Assembly (NCBI GenBank): GCA_025024175.1 | Contig: QCXZ01000001.1 | Coordinates: forward strand, 10,292,001-10,356,000 | Length of the DNA: 64,000 bases | Source: Rhyzopertha dominica | Taxonomy: Eukaryota; Arthropoda; Insecta; Coleoptera; Bostrichidae | Reading direction: 5' to 3' | Part shown: piece after piece, positions 12,110 to 24,229 of the stretch | Layout of the letters: the number at the start of each line of letters is the position of its first letter | Position numbering within the stretch: the stretch's first letter is position 1 | Position numbers and translations under genes: made by a program | The notes under the pieces: model-generated | The model's database searches: none | The model's input: the letters and a program-made list of their open reading frames with translations, nothing else | Told to the model about the DNA's origin: nothing

Positions 12110-13530
12110 CTTATCTAAAAGAGCCATTACTCATTTTCTACTGTGATATGAAAAGTATATTCTATCTGAAAAAAATCACAGTTTAAGAAAACTCTGATCA
12201 TAAATATTTTTACAACAAATGTCCAAATAAATTACCACTATGAACAAACGAGTTTCAGTTAGTTATTAAGTATTTATTTTTGATAGGATTACCGTGCAAA
12301 GAAACTGGATTGCGAAAGTTAAAAGGGAGTCAAAAATGAGCTTAGGAAAACCAATTTTTATGACCACTTTACAAAATATTTATTGTATTCACGATACGAT
12401 TTTACAAGATTGGCAAATTGGGCTCACACAAATCGAAAATTATATGGCTTAAATTTATTCTTTTCTAAAATGAAATAAGTTGTAGATTTAACTAGTCCAT
12501 TTTGGTTTTCAGTTTTTCTTGTTGAAATTATGGTTTTGTAATAACCGACTGTAAAACTTATTACTATTAGATAGAGGATAAAGATAAAGATAGAAGTCAA
12601 AATAAAGGCATCCAATAAAATGGGCGACTGCATCGTACAGACCACAAAAATGCGCTGAAATTCTTTACTCGCGACCTAACTGCAGTCATTTATTACCCAG
12701 AACATCCTCAGCGTTGCTTGTACAAACACCACCACCACAACAAAAAAGCTGTAAAGACGTATGCAAATAAGGTAACTGACAAACCGATTCCGTTTGGTTA
12801 TCGGGGTTCTTTGACCCTTTGCCCGGGGAGGAGTTTCATTAGCAACACCTTTATCTGTTACATCTTCGCGTTGTCGTGTTTTGTTTTGTGAATCATCAAG
12901 TCGTAATTGAAACCTGTTGCGTTACACGAGCTAAAGTCAAAGAACTGAGGATCATCCAAATTGCGATGCTGAGATCATGATTGTTGGTCTTGAGAATCTT
13001 TGCAGTCTTTCATCCAGTGGTTGTAATAAATAGCAGGAATAATCCAAGCTAGTTCCGGTATGTGGTTTTTTATGTTTATGAAAAGCATGGCATCTTAAAG
13101 GGTTCAACCGAGATTCATATTAATGCTGGTTTTAATGAACAGAATCTACAGTCGTTCATTACCAACATGAATATAACAGGAATTATTAGTCAACAAAAAA
13201 TTAAGCCGTCTGTGTACCACACAACGTACCTTTTACTGCTAACTAGGCAACACGAAGCAGGCATGTGCTTTGAATTTTATTACAATTAAGTAGTATTAAG
13301 AATGAACATAGAAGATATCTTTGACAGCATTAGGAATGTTCTAAAAAATACATGGTGCTGGACTTTGATATTTCCAGTTTTGGAAATGTGGCATATGTTA
13401 TAACAAATTAAAATCAGCAAATACTAAGACATAAAATTAAGCATTCCAATATGAATATATGCACGTCAATGCTTTTTTGACACTGTCAGCATACAAGAAA
13501 AGCACAAAGATCAGGACTATTAAAGCAGTA
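12110..13530. other. Non-coding stretch with a GC-richer block
   Basis: Bases 12690-13000 contain unique, CpG-containing sequence with TTTATTACC, ATGCAAAT (an octamer-like site near 12760) and TTTATCTGTTA. These are compatible with regulatory DNA but prove nothing. Short frames at 12424-12645 and 13062-13289 show no known domain. Confidence 0.35.
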
Positions 13531-13539
13531 GATGTGAAG

Positions 13540-14400
13540 GAAGGCACAGCAATCAGTAATGGATTCACTAAGCATTGCAAATGTGTTGAATAACCACTTT
13601 GCCAAAGTTGGGCAGAAAATGGTGGACAATCCGAATTTTCAAGGAGATTGAGACAGATCACAAAGAAGAATATCCTTTACACATAAGACACAATAATGGA
13701 GAAGCTACTATCATTCATCAACAATGTCTTAACGGCAGGTGTATTTCCAGAGCAACTCAAACTGCCCAAAATCACTTCAGTTTTCAAGGAGAGAAATGCA
13801 GCAGTCCTAGAGAACTACAGGCCCAAAGCAGTTTTAGTATCTTTGCTAGAATGCTAGAAAATACAATCAAAACAAGAACAGAAGATTTTTTTGTGCACAA
13901 ATAACAACATTTGATAAGTACCAATATGGGTTTGTGAAAAATGGTGGGACTGGCAGTACTGCGACAGATATCATTGAGCACTTACCTACTATTGGAACTG
14001 GACAAAAAAAAAGGGCGTGTTTTTTTGAGGACTTACGTAAAACGTTCGATACTGACTTAGGAGGTTATATAAACTGCACTACTGCACACCATCTGATGCA
14101 TTCCTACCTCAAGTACAGACGACACTGTATCTGTGTCAAGGGTACAAACAGAGATACAGTCAAGGTCGGCACTGGTGTACCTCAAGGCTCGGAACTAGGA
14201 CCACTTCTACACTTCTAAGTATATACAGAGTCTGTCGTTTAGTGATATAACTGCTAGATACTTTATGTATGCATGTGGTACAGCCCTAGTTTAAGCAAAT
14301 GATAATCTTGCTGCCTTAGAACACATAGTACCTACACAAAGGTTTAAATAAATACTACCAGTGGCTGTGTTACAACAAGCTCAGAATTATTTTTTTTAAA
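13540..14400 (+). pseudogene. LINE reverse transcriptase fragment, frameshifted
   Basis: Several short frames line up in the order expected for a non-LTR reverse transcriptase. First comes NNVLTAGVFPEQLKLPKITS and ENYRPKAV (about 13700-13850), then YGFVKNGGTGSTATDII (13920-13980). Next are FFEDLRKTFD, a decayed version of the first catalytic-aspartate block, and VGTGVPQGSELGP (14165-14205). A decayed ARYFMYACGTALV at about 14250 takes the place of the YADD catalytic motif. At least three frame changes and stops break it. It lies head to head with the minus-strand LINE that begins at 14590 but has different sequence, so the two are separate insertions. Confidence 0.75.
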
Positions 14401-14589
14401 AACGATCTACATGTTAATTTACCAAAGAAAAGAAACAAGTAATACACATACAATGAATGAAATTAAGAAAAAAAACTAAATTATGTAACAAACTATAAAT
14501 ACTTAAGACTCTGTATTGATACTGAGTTAAAATGGACGACCAATATTTCCAAGACATTGAAAAGTGTAACACGTTATAAAGTCACATTG

Positions 14590-15985
14590 TCAATGCGGTA
14601 GTGATGATATATGCGAATAAGTTTGCGTGAATAAGAGATAGAAACTTGTTAATGTTAAGAAAGAGTTTGTTGACCAGCACCAGTGAGATAAAGCATTTAA
14701 ATCGTATTGTAAGGCTAGGCAGTCAGATGTGGAAGCAACATTGCAGAATATCTTAAAATCATCTGCGTAAAGGAGCTTTTGACACTTCAAAACGTAACAA
14801 TGTCATTGATAAATATAATAAAAAGCAAAAGGCCTAAGGTTGATCCCTGAGGGACTCCAAAGGTCGCAACAAATGAGTTAGATTTAAAGTTACGATAGCG
14901 GAGGAACCGGTGTCTCTTATTTAGATAGGATGAAAGTAAGAGAAGTAATGCAGGAAAGAATCCAAATGCTTCGAGCTGATGTAAAGAAATTAACTGATTC
15001 ATGTTAGTGAAGGATAGACTCAAAGACCTTTGCAAAACAGCACAGTAGCGGTATTGGACAACAATTGTTTACTTCTGATAGATCTCCTTTCTTGAAGATA
15101 GGGTAAATGGAAGTCGTTTTCCAAATGTCAGGAAAAATGAAAGTTTTAAGAATTAAGTTGAAAATAATGTAGAGGGGAGAAGCAAATGAAGCAGCACACT
15201 TTTTGACGATAAAACTCGGAATCTCATCCACTCGAGATGTAAAGAATGAGTTGACCTTGTAAGAGTGGAGAGAATTTCGATTTCAGACATATATTTGCAT
15301 TGTATGAGCGTTAGGTTATTCATACAAGAATGATTGACAGGAATCTTAGAAGGATCACACTTTGAAAAAAGCAGCAAAGGCGGTCACAATGGCTTGAGGG
15401 GAGTCGAATCGACGTCAATGTCATTAGCGTGCATAACCCCAGAAATACCAGAATTCCCTTTTTTGTTATTGACAAACGACCAAAATTTTTTGGCTCTATT
15501 TGCATGTGATGCTCAATAGTGTGTAGATAGTTGTGGTAAGCTTTAGTAATTAACGATTTGGTCCGTAACTTGTAAACCTTAAACTGTTCAAGATGAAATG
15601 TGTTACCGAATAGACGATATTTTTTATGCAAAGAATTTTTGAATCTAATGCAGTTAAGGATTTCACTATATAACTATGAGGGATATGAAAAGCTTTTACC
15701 ACGGTCCACTGTGACCTTAGGAATGGCAAGGTCAAAAATTTCATATATCCTTTCATAGAAAGTAGTGTAGGCAAGGTTGGGATCTACGTATGAACTCAAA
15801 AAAGACCAATCCACAAGAAATAACAACTCGTAAAGGAAAGGAAAATTAGCTTTACGGAAATTGAAAGTAGTAGCTTCATTGTTAAGTACAAAGTTGCTCG
15901 AAAACTCAGACAAAGACTCGTCTGAAACAATTTTAACTCCAACTAAATCAGCAGGTTGGTGTCGATGATCGACAGACTACTTTTC
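14590..15985 (-). pseudogene. LINE (jockey-like) fragment spanning the reverse transcriptase
   Basis: On the minus strand the frames join in order. SDESLSEFSSNFVLNN (about 15900) ends the linker after the endonuclease. Then come RTKSLITKAYHNYL, IPSFIVKKCAASFASPLY and IFPDIWKTTSIYPIFKKGDL (about 15100). GVPQGSTLGLLLFIIFINDI (about 14850) and LLYADDFKIF (about 14770) carry the catalytic aspartates. The reading crosses several frameshifts and stops, the endonuclease is missing, and the C-terminal end is cut near 14590. The + strand fragment at 39.5-40.4 kb belongs to the same group. Clade assignment (jockey superfamily) is from motif style only. Confidence 0.85.
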
Positions 15986-15989
15986 AGTA

Positions 15990-17190
15990 AATGTAAAGAA
16001 AATGTATGATTCTTTATTTGAGAGTTTAATTCGCTACCTCATAATTTGTTGGTGTCCTAGAGCTCCCAGCATAAAGTCACGCTTTTTAAATCTCTTTATA
16101 TGATTTTGAGGCTTAAGAAACATCTACAGACGGAGCAGTACTTCTAAACGCTTTTAATTTAAATATTCAATGGTTCCTCGAGAATTAATTGAAAATCTGG
16201 TACGTCCTCAGTTGTTTTTTTTATGAGTAATTGCACTTGTCATGAAGCAATTTGCAAAGGAGTTCTGAAAAGGAGTTAATTAACCATAACCATTAAAATA
16301 CTGCAGCATTTTATGAATTTATGACCATTTAATTTACCGTCCAGTCACGAAACACCACATCTGAAACCAAAGCTAAGAAAAATTCGACTAATACAAATTG
16401 GCTTGCTCAGCACGAAATAAAACCGTTGATTGTATCGCCCTTGCAGCCAATAGATGCCACCGGTGCCACACCTCCTCGCAACCAGTCTAAGATTTTTTAT
16501 CGTCTGGGTCCACTTAATCATAAGTGGTATTCCTTCGCGTATTAATTGCTCCCAGTTGGTAAAATACGTCTGCCCCGCATGACAAAACAATGGAGATAGT
16601 TAATGTATTCGTAATGACTCCGCTTTTTCGCCCGCCGTAAACTATGTAGATCACCTTGACTAGTGACTTTTACTTTCGTCTTAATGCCGGCCGAATTCCA
16701 CACAAAAAAATTATAATCGGCGAGCATTGTCTCTAATAATAATACTTCCGCATCAACTGGTTTCCAGCTTTTTTGGGCCACACGACTTTCCAATTTTTTG
16801 CTCAAAACGGTACCGCGCGGCGATGGAAATGCGCCAACGCCGCTAACCTTATACAGTTACGTTAATTATACATACGTTTTCATAGTTGAGTAATTCTAAT
16901 TACGAGAGAAGCAGTTAGGTGAACATTGCGCGCATCTTTATATTCCAGTTGCGCATACTCTATTTTTAGCATGTGCATCGCCCACAAGTATGGGAAATGG
17001 AAGTACGATATGTTTGTTCTCAGATAATTGTTGGTTTCTTTTGTAATTGGATAATAATGATAATGATTTTAAATCTCTTTTAAATAATGTGTCTTAATAA
17101 TAAAGGTATTTACATGAATTTCGAATACATTTGGAGTAACTGTAATAGGCATTTTGAAAAAATTTAATAATTCCATTTCAATTTTATCAT
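15990..17190. other. Non-coding stretch with a GC-richer block
   Basis: Bases 16340-16860 are GC-richer than the flanks, with CpGs (for example around GGTACCGCGCGGCG at 16809). Minus-strand frames of 81 and 87 residues are open there, but they overlap in different frames and show no known domain, so I do not call a gene. This is a candidate intronic regulatory block. Confidence 0.35.
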
Positions 17191-17194
17191 GGAA

Positions 17195-17965
17195 TTTAGT
17201 TCCAAACTGAAAAATAGAAAGTTATTCGGCCAAACCTAAGAAATTATTGCAAATGTGATATACTTTTTACGGCGGGAAGCAGAATCGAATCAACCCTTAA
17301 AGGACCTCAAAAAAAGTTCAGGAGCGTGCTGCTCTGGCGATTGGTGTCAGTATGAGGAGTGTGCAAAATGTCGCTAAGGAAATGAAAGCAATTGAAGATG
17401 GTGAACAAGGAACTATAAAAAATGGATGGAGCAAAAATTGTTACCAAATGTACCACAAAAAAGTGTGCTGGTAATCGATAATGCGCCATATCATAATGTG
17501 GAAGTCGAAAAGTGCCCTAATATGTGTGCAAGGAAGGAAGAAATGAGGGAATTGTTACGAAGGAGAAATATTTCCTTTTTTACCGAGTATGCTAAAGATC
17601 CAGTTGTACGAGTTGATTAAATTCCATAAACCTTGTTTCAATACATATGCCATCGACAAGTTGCTAAAAGACAAGGACCTTGGTGTTCTCCGACTTCCAC
17701 TTTATCACCCCGACTTGAATCCTATTGAGATGGTTTGCGTTGCATTTTGTTGCAGGCAGAAGCGTACACTTCAATTTGGGCAAGGACAAATCGCTATGTA
17801 ACGCTTTTTTCATTACATTTCAAGTTCAAGATTTTTTTTTCTGATATGGAACCTTTACTAGAGTCTATATGTGACAGTATAATAATCAGTTTGCAAGCCG
17901 ACAGTAACAGTGAAAGTGACATTGATTCGACTGATTGGGACAATGTAGATGACATTGTATAAAGC
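17195..17965 (+). pseudogene. Tc1/mariner-superfamily transposase remnant, DDE type
   Basis: The N-terminal block (17235-17400) reads as a helix-turn-helix region containing LKDLKKVQERAALAIGVSMR. The catalytic-core middle is missing. The sequence resumes at 17426 with MEQKLLPNVPQKSVLVIDNA, whose D in VIDNAPYHN fits the second catalytic acidic residue. After a frame change there is LRLPLYHPDLNPIEMV (about 17690-17735), where E is the third. The tail at 17847-17962 is acidic (SNSESDIDSTDWDN), typical of this insect transposase family. The internal deletion removes the first catalytic aspartate. No terminal repeats were identified. Confidence 0.8.
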
Positions 17966-17969
17966 ACAG

Positions 17970-18544
17970 GTATAAGAATGTCTGTTTGTATGTATGCATA
18001 AATGTATGTAAGTATGTCTAACGTTAATGCATTCGGTCTATATCTCTACCAGAAACGTTGTTCCGATGCAGCACGTATCTGCTCTCCTTGTCTCTCCGAA
18101 TGCGTTCGCACTCCCTTGTCTACGCAGGTTCTAGAAGACAAAAGCTTCAAAAATCTTCTGTAACTATTATACAGGGAAAATGGAAATATAAGCAGACTGT
18201 CTATCTTGATCAAAGCCAAAGCACTAAAACTTGTTTCGTTAGACTGCAAAAAGGCATGGCAAACCCTAACTATATATATGAAGCAGAACATACATTCTTC
18301 AGATATCATTCCTTTGATAAAATGATCTTTGACTAAATAAGTAAAATGAAGCCGACTAAAGGACCTGGTATAACTATTTACACTGCAAATATGCTAGTAC
18401 TTGACGTATTAACAATAAATAATAATAAACCTAGATTGGAGTCACGTGGTGCACTGCAAGAAATTCTTCCAAAAAACAGAATTGTCTTTGTAAGAAATTT
18501 TTCTTATTCTAGAGCTAGTGTCACTGGTTTATGTTACCTATCCC
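17970..18544. other. Possibly transposon-derived DNA, unclassified
   Basis: A TATG/TGTA-rich simple run (about 17975-18020) precedes two open frames, 18058-18336 and 18346-18552. Neither shows a domain I recognise. They lie directly upstream of the dispersed repeat at 18545, and the whole may be one unclassified element. Confidence 0.3.
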
Positions 18545-18690
18545 TTTATTAAATCCAAGGTTTCAATGTTAGAGAAAGTACGCAAGGTAACATTCTTAAA
18601 ACCAAACACCTATTACTGAAATTAATAACATTATGAGACTCAAAGGTCAAAACACCAACATACTCATGTATACGATTGTTCTTTTAATAA
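18545..18690 (+). repeat. Dispersed repeat, inverted partner of 28727-28855
   Basis: This stretch contains AACATTCTTAAAACCAAACA and GACTCAAAGGTCAAAACACC. The reverse complement at 28727-28855 carries the same blocks in the same order with about one difference in ten bases. The translations also agree (NILKTKH, LLKL, DSKVKTPTYS), so this may be the end of a coding element I cannot identify. Confidence 0.7.
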
Positions 18691-19810
18691 GACACTTACG
18701 AGCGTATATATTTTAACGGTAAACCTTGTTTCAGATTAACGGTTTGAATTAAATGCTGCATTGTATGAAACGTTTTTAGTGTTGATCAGCATATTTTCAC
18801 TTTATTTAGCAAGCTCAGAATGTGGCGAAATATAATTTGTCAATAATTTGTGAAAATATACATACATCAGAGACAAACATGATCATCTTCAAAAGACCCT
18901 GAATACTATGTAGAAACATTTCTGTTATTGGATTGGAATGCATAATAATCAAGTAAGGTTTTTAGGTAGTTTAAGGAACAAAACATTCTAATTCCGATCA
19001 AGATTCAAAAACTGACATTCATCTAGGCTTCATGTTCCTAAACATGAATATACCAATATAACCACTACAGCTTTGTATTGAAAATAACCTAGTAAACAAA
19101 TATTACAACTAAGAAATGAATATCCTCACGTCTTGTGTTAATAACACAAATTATTCCGTACAAAAGAAAAGAGAAAGTAAACAAACGACTCCCATTTGTG
19201 AAGTACACAACATGAACATCAACAAGCACCAACAATTCTTAAACGTGTTTTGCTAGCTGCTCATTCACTGCATACAATCAATCGAGAACTGGTGCTAATT
19301 TCAAAGAAAACCGTTTATTTTCACGGATTCCCCGAGCCAATAACCCCGCAGCATCATGCTGCACGTCAGAAGTGAGTAAGCATGAGTCTCATCATCCTGC
19401 TACAAAATCCCGAGGCGGTCGAAACTTGAAACGTAAATCCCGTTGCGATATTAAAGAGATGCGAAGCACATACCTGTCCGTATTACATCACTGGCATCTA
19501 TAAAAACGTGCGAAAAGATGACGCTGGATAGTGACGATGTTGCCGCAACCGTGGGATTCCGGTAGCTTGGAAGATAAATGAGGATACAGCAGCAGCGATG
19601 TCGATTTTTATTATTCTGGCACTGGACGATCACAATATGATTTCATTGATAATTTTTTTCAGATACGAGCGATATGTTTTCTGTTCTTTCAGGAAAAACA
19701 CGATAACAACAATCGCATTTTAAGAGGATCCAAACTAGTATCTGATAAGGATGTTTTGTTAAAATGGCGTTGTAGATAATGGGATGAAAAATTGCTACAT
19801 AGACACAATA
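18691..19810. other. Non-coding stretch with a GC-richer block
   Basis: Bases 19250-19640 are CpG-containing unique sequence, including GAGCCAATAACCCCGCAGCA and GATGTTGCCGCAACCGTGGG. No gene is supported. This is a candidate intronic regulatory block next to the mariner insertion. Confidence 0.35.
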
Positions 19811-19812
19811 TA

Positions 19813-21093
19813 CGGATGTTTCAGGAATGATACCCTGACGAAATTAAAAATGCAACCCAAAATACATTTGCAGAGGTAACATTGATAATTGTTCATCGTC
19901 TTAAAAATTATAAAACGTAGAGAGCTGTATAAATTCGTAAATTTTGACATAAACTTCAATCATTTGCTTTAAGTAAATTGGGTATTGTGCTCAAAACGAT
20001 CTTTTAACATGCATTAACATTTCTGGAGCGATGGATCTACATGCATCACGTATTTTATTTTCTTAATGTTCTACACTTTCAATTGGTGTTTGGTATACTT
20101 GCTCTTTTACCATCCCCCGCAGAAAAAACTCCAAAGTAGTAAAGTTCGGGCTTCTCGGTGGCCAAGGATTAATTGAACCTCTTCCTACCCATTGGTTAGG
20201 TAAAACCAAATCAAGATGATTTCGCACTATTCTATGATAATGCTCAGGTGCCCCATCTTGTTGGAACCATAGATCTTGTCTATATTCTGGAGAAGTACCT
20301 GCAAAATGTTTCTTAAAAAATTAGATAAGTATTGCCGTTTAAACTATCACGAAAAAAATAAGGCCCAACAATTTGATTCCCCAATATTCCGCACCAAACA
20401 TTCGTCGAGTAGATAGTTTGAAAATGTCCTTCTCGAATCCAACGTGGATTTTCTTGCGCATAATAATGCATGTTATGTTTGTTAACTCCACCATTATTAG
20501 AAAATCTTGCTTCATCTGAAAAGCAAATGTCATAAAATCTAACATTTAAATTTTGGTGTTCCCGAAAAAGCGAGTCTTTTAGAATAATCTGTCTCCTTTA
20601 AGGCTTGAATTAATTGCAAGTGATACGGATGAAATCGATTGCCTTTAATTATTCGGTGTACTGAAGACAGACTAATACCGGTTGTTTTTAAGGCTACCCT
20701 TTGACTAATAAAAGGCTTTTCAATCATTTCCAATACTCTAATTTCATTGTCAGGGTGGACAGTGGACAGTTAGTCCTTAAAGTTAAATTTCTTGAAAATT
20801 GTATCGGCAGGAACTCTTCTATTTGGAAAACGTTGTCAGTATAAACGGGCAGCAGCAGAAGCATTTTTCTTGCATTCACCATAAATCAAAATTATATTTG
20901 TTTTTTCATCATTTGAATACATTGTGACTTTTAATAAATACAGTGACAGGAGCCATTGCGCATAGCCGTCATGGATTCCCAATTTATTTTTAAAAAAATA
21001 CCATTATGTAAAATAACCACATTGGCTATGAGAATGTATTTTGGGTTGCATTTTTAATTTCGTCAGGGTCAGTATCATTCGTGAAACATCCTG
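19813..21093 (-). mobile_element. Full-length but decayed Tc1/mariner-type transposon
   Basis: The termini are inverted repeats of about 50 bp. The left starts CGGATGTTTC at 19813, and the right ends GAAACATCCTG at 21093. Both run inward through CTGACGAAATTAAAAATGCA and CCCAAAATACAT. TA flanks each end (19811-19812 and 21094-21095). The 1.28-kb length is normal for this superfamily. A single transposase pseudogene lies inside on the minus strand. Near-complete ends make it the best-preserved transposon in the window. Fragments of comparable transposases occur at 57.6 and 62.3 kb. Confidence 0.9.
20022..20922 (-). pseudogene. Mariner-type transposase pseudogene
   Basis: The likely start is the ATG at 20922 (MYSNDEKTNIILIYGECKKN). 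The N-terminal DNA-binding region follows, with RVALKTTGISLSSVHRIIKG and FHPYHLQLIQALKETDY. The first catalytic aspartate sits in a decayed FSDEARF block at about 20520, followed by NVWCGI and GPYFF. The second is in QDGAPEHYHRIVRNHL at about 20240. The third-position block PPRSPNFTTLEFF (about 20150) corresponds to the family's SPDLTPLDFF, with the D changed to N. Several frameshifts and stops make it non-functional. Confidence 0.85.
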
Positions 21094-21095
21094 TA

Positions 21096-22470
21096 TTTAG
21101 AAGTTTAGAGCTTTGATGGGTACTCCAAGAAATAGGATTGTTGGACGGTCTTTCTTTTAAAGCACTTTGACTGGAAATACTTTTTTATTTTTTACCAATG
21201 CTGGTAATGCTGAGCTAAGTTGGACATCATTTATGTACCTGGTGAAATTAAGTGTGTTATTATTAAAGCCAAATTATCTAAATTTTCATTTTACTGAGTT
21301 AATTCTTTTTCCTTATTGTTTCGTCTTTAATTATCATATACTGTCTATCCGTACAATTCAACATGCAATAAAATCAAAATGCAATGTCATCAAACCAAAA
21401 AATGAGACATTTATTTACCCATTTGGGTATTTAGCTATTTGACCATTAATAATTTCATTACTGGACCAGCATGTTCAGCATTTACAACATTATCGAACTC
21501 AACACCAGAAGCTGTTGAAACGACTGCCACATTCTAATCCTCAAGACAAACAATAATAAATATTAAACTATTTTGCTAGGTGTGTCGTTTACAGCAAGAC
21601 CTTGAATCACCTATATAAACTCATAAAATCCGATTGCTTTCGCATAAAGATCGGCATCCACAAAAAACCTCTGGCATATCATGATTTCCAACATGGCAAC
21701 GCAGCAGGTCAAACAAAATCCGATATTTAGCGGTCTAACCATGACATCACACGATCCAATCTGAAAATATCACCTGCGCATTGTCTAAACAAACACGTCG
21801 TTTTTTTGGGCACGGTGCGGAACGTAAAAATGTGAAACCGGCTAGGAAATAAAAATATTATGTTTCCGCGTGTCTCGGAGAAAGTATAGCATTATTACGG
21901 ACTAAATAGGTATTCGGATCTGTAACAATGGACACGCCCGGCAAAGAACGTACTTTATGGGAATTTATGGTAGTGCAATCGGTCGGGGAAAAAACGTTAA
22001 TTAGATTTTAGATGACGTCAAGATCTCACGGATTATAAGACATTATGGGAATGAAAGGTAGAATTGTTATTATATGAAAACAGTTTAGAACTAGTTTTTA
22101 CATTTACGATGCATCTTCGTTCGATTTGACACCAATAATACGTGTTAATTTATTAGATTCCCTCACATTTCAGATATTTTTAATAGAGCTCCTCAGGAAT
22201 CCACTTTAGGCCCCCTAGTGTATACTGCTGACATCTGTTCGTTGTTGTAAAATGCGATAACATCAGTGCTTGACAAAATCATAATATTTTCTGTGCAATT
22301 TAAATTAATTCCTACTAATAACTTATACGGGAAGTTTTGAAAACGACGTGTTTCCAAAAGCAATAACAACATATTTGTGTGCATTATTATTTCTTAAAAA
22401 ATATGCCTGCTAAATGGGGTCCTCTCCATGCACTCTAGAATCCAACGGAATATTTAGAATTTCTTCCAAA
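21096..22470. other. Non-coding stretch with a GC-richer block
   Basis: Bases 21600-22030 hold unique CpG-containing sequence with a palindromic TGACGTCA (22014-22021), the binding core of CREB/ATF factors. The small frames at 21167-21442 and 22193-22384 have no recognised domain. Confidence 0.35.
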
Positions 22471-22479
22471 ATTTTCATT

Positions 22480-23345
22480 TTCAGCTCCCAAATATCACCT
22501 TGCTTTTTAGCTAGCTCTACAAAAAGTAGTCGCAAGCCGTAAGATCTGGCGATCTTGAGGGCACTCAATCTCTCCCTGTCTGGAGATAAAACGCCCTGGA
22601 AACAATCTTCGTGCAGAATTCATTGATGCCCTTGCGGTATGTGAAATAACGTCATCTTGCTGGAAGCTACTATTGTTCTATGGAAACATGTTCATTTTGC
22701 TGTGTAAGGAACTGGTTAACTGTTAAAGCATTTTCATTGTGATCCTCAAAAAATAGGGATCAATGATTTTCATTGAAGATGTTGCGCACTATATTGTTAC
22801 CTTGGGGCTGTATAACGGCTGTTGATGAAGTTCTTGTCGATTATCCAAAGTCCAATAACGGCTGTTTTGTTTATTGGTATAGCCAGATAAATGAAAATGC
22901 GCTTCATGGGACATCCATAAATTGTGAACGTGAAGTTCATGCTGCAGCATCGTTTCAGCAAAATGTAGACAAACAAGAAGATCTGTTGCTTTTAATGCTT
23001 GGACAATCTGCATTTTGTAAGGACGAAAATTGATATCCTCGTGTAAAATTCTAAGAAATGTACTCCTAAATAAGCCCAAGGGCTCTACAGATGCTCAAAC
23101 GTGATCAATGTTTTCAAGATTTCTGACACTTCTGTTTGGTCACTTATGTTTAACGCTCTCAGCTGATCCAGTATCTTCAAATTTACGAATACACTCCACA
23201 AAAGAACGCTATTTGCCGGACCACTGTTCCATGATTACTAACTGGCATAGAATGAGAGAATTTTGTCAAACAAATCCGCGGCAACCTATGAAAACACCAT
23301 TTTCAAGACTTTCCACTTCCATGGTCCACCATGTATAAATNCTTT
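22480..23345 (-). pseudogene. Mariner-type transposase pseudogene
   Basis: Read from about 23340 leftwards, the frame shows an N-terminal region with CRGFV and SLENGVF. Then come FLRILHEDINFRPYKMQIVQ, FAETMLQ and DEAHFHLSGYTNKQN, with the first catalytic D, and LYSPKVTI. Downstream lie a degraded YFFED block, QDDVISHTARASMN (second D) and FPGRFISRQGEIECP. The third catalytic block (normally SPDLTACDFF) is shifted and broken. Frameshifts occur near 22780 and 22600, and one N falls at 23341. This is a different family from the 19.8-kb element (ILHED..PYK..LQ type). No terminal repeats were seen. Confidence 0.85.
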
Positions 23346-23349
23346 CTCA

Positions 23350-23925
23350 CTCACGAAACCCAAATCCTGGTATTGAATTATATTAAGTATTGTACAGACC
23401 TGAACATTATTACTCAGAACAACATGCCGAACAGTAAGCAAAGCAACAAATGAAGCATCAGTTTGGATGGGCGACAAACGGAATAACGTTTGCGTTCGTG
23501 CGCGCTGTCGATCCATCTGATGGTTTTTCTACAAACATCAAAGGAAAGGCGCGCGAATACATTTGCAGGTTTGGACGGGATTCGCGAAACTACAAACAAA
23601 AGGGCAAATGGTTTTCATTTCGGAGACAGCATCAGTAGAGTGTACTAATGTGTTGTGGGTCGATCTTGTATAATTTTTGCTTATTTAAGTAAAATACTAG
23701 TAATTTATGTACTAAATAAGAACAGCAATGGTCAGAAGATATACATATGATTTAAATTAATTGGGGAGTTGTGGCAAGCCAAGCATGCCCAACGTTGTAA
23801 TAAAGTAAAAAAAAGAAGACGCTTGTGAAGAAATTTCCGAAAAAGTGAATGCAGATACCGATGATGACCGCAAAAAGAAAAAAGCTTCGTTATTATTGTC
23901 CTTGCGACGCAAAATTTTCAAAATA
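23350..23925. other. Spacer between two transposase pseudogenes
   Basis: A CpG-rich patch lies at 23450-23600, with overlapping open frames on both strands and no recognised domain. The rest is A-rich. Confidence 0.35.
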
Positions 23926-23929
23926 AAAA

Positions 23930-24213
23930 AAAACTATCTTGGATTGATATTGCTTTTCTCTGTGCAGTATCCTGTTGTTTTTTTTATTTGTTTTTTGATT
24001 CAATAAGTACTTAAAATTGGAAGGGTTCATTCTTGTGAAATTTACACAATATTCACTTACAGCTTGAAACTTCAGTTCACTCACCAAACCTCCTATGTTT
24101 TCTGCATTTCTCTGAGTATATAAATGTGTTTCCCACCATCTTCTTAATTTTATTTCTTTTTTCTTTGCGACCGAAAAATAATTAATATAAATATATGCCG
24201 CTGCAGCTTCCAT
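23930..24213 (-). pseudogene. PIF/Harbinger transposase N-terminal fragment
   Basis: From an ATG at 24213 the frame begins with the short alanine-rich stretch EAAAAYIYI. It continues with KLRRWWETHLYTQRN, LVSELKFQAVSEYCVNFTRM and PSNFKYLLN. This is the N-terminal region of HARBI1-type transposases of PIF/Harbinger elements, where the RRWW..H/P block and the FRM..xxF..LL block precede the DDE nuclease. The nuclease itself is absent because the frame soon becomes lysine/asparagine-rich and loses similarity. It is a fragment on the minus strand without recognisable termini. Confidence 0.75.
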
Positions 24214-24229
24214 AGTTATTTGCAAGAAA

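Noticed and set aside
16345..16805. Two overlapping minus-strand frames as a small gene
   Set aside because: They are in different frames without splice sites or a known domain. GC-richer DNA explains the openness.
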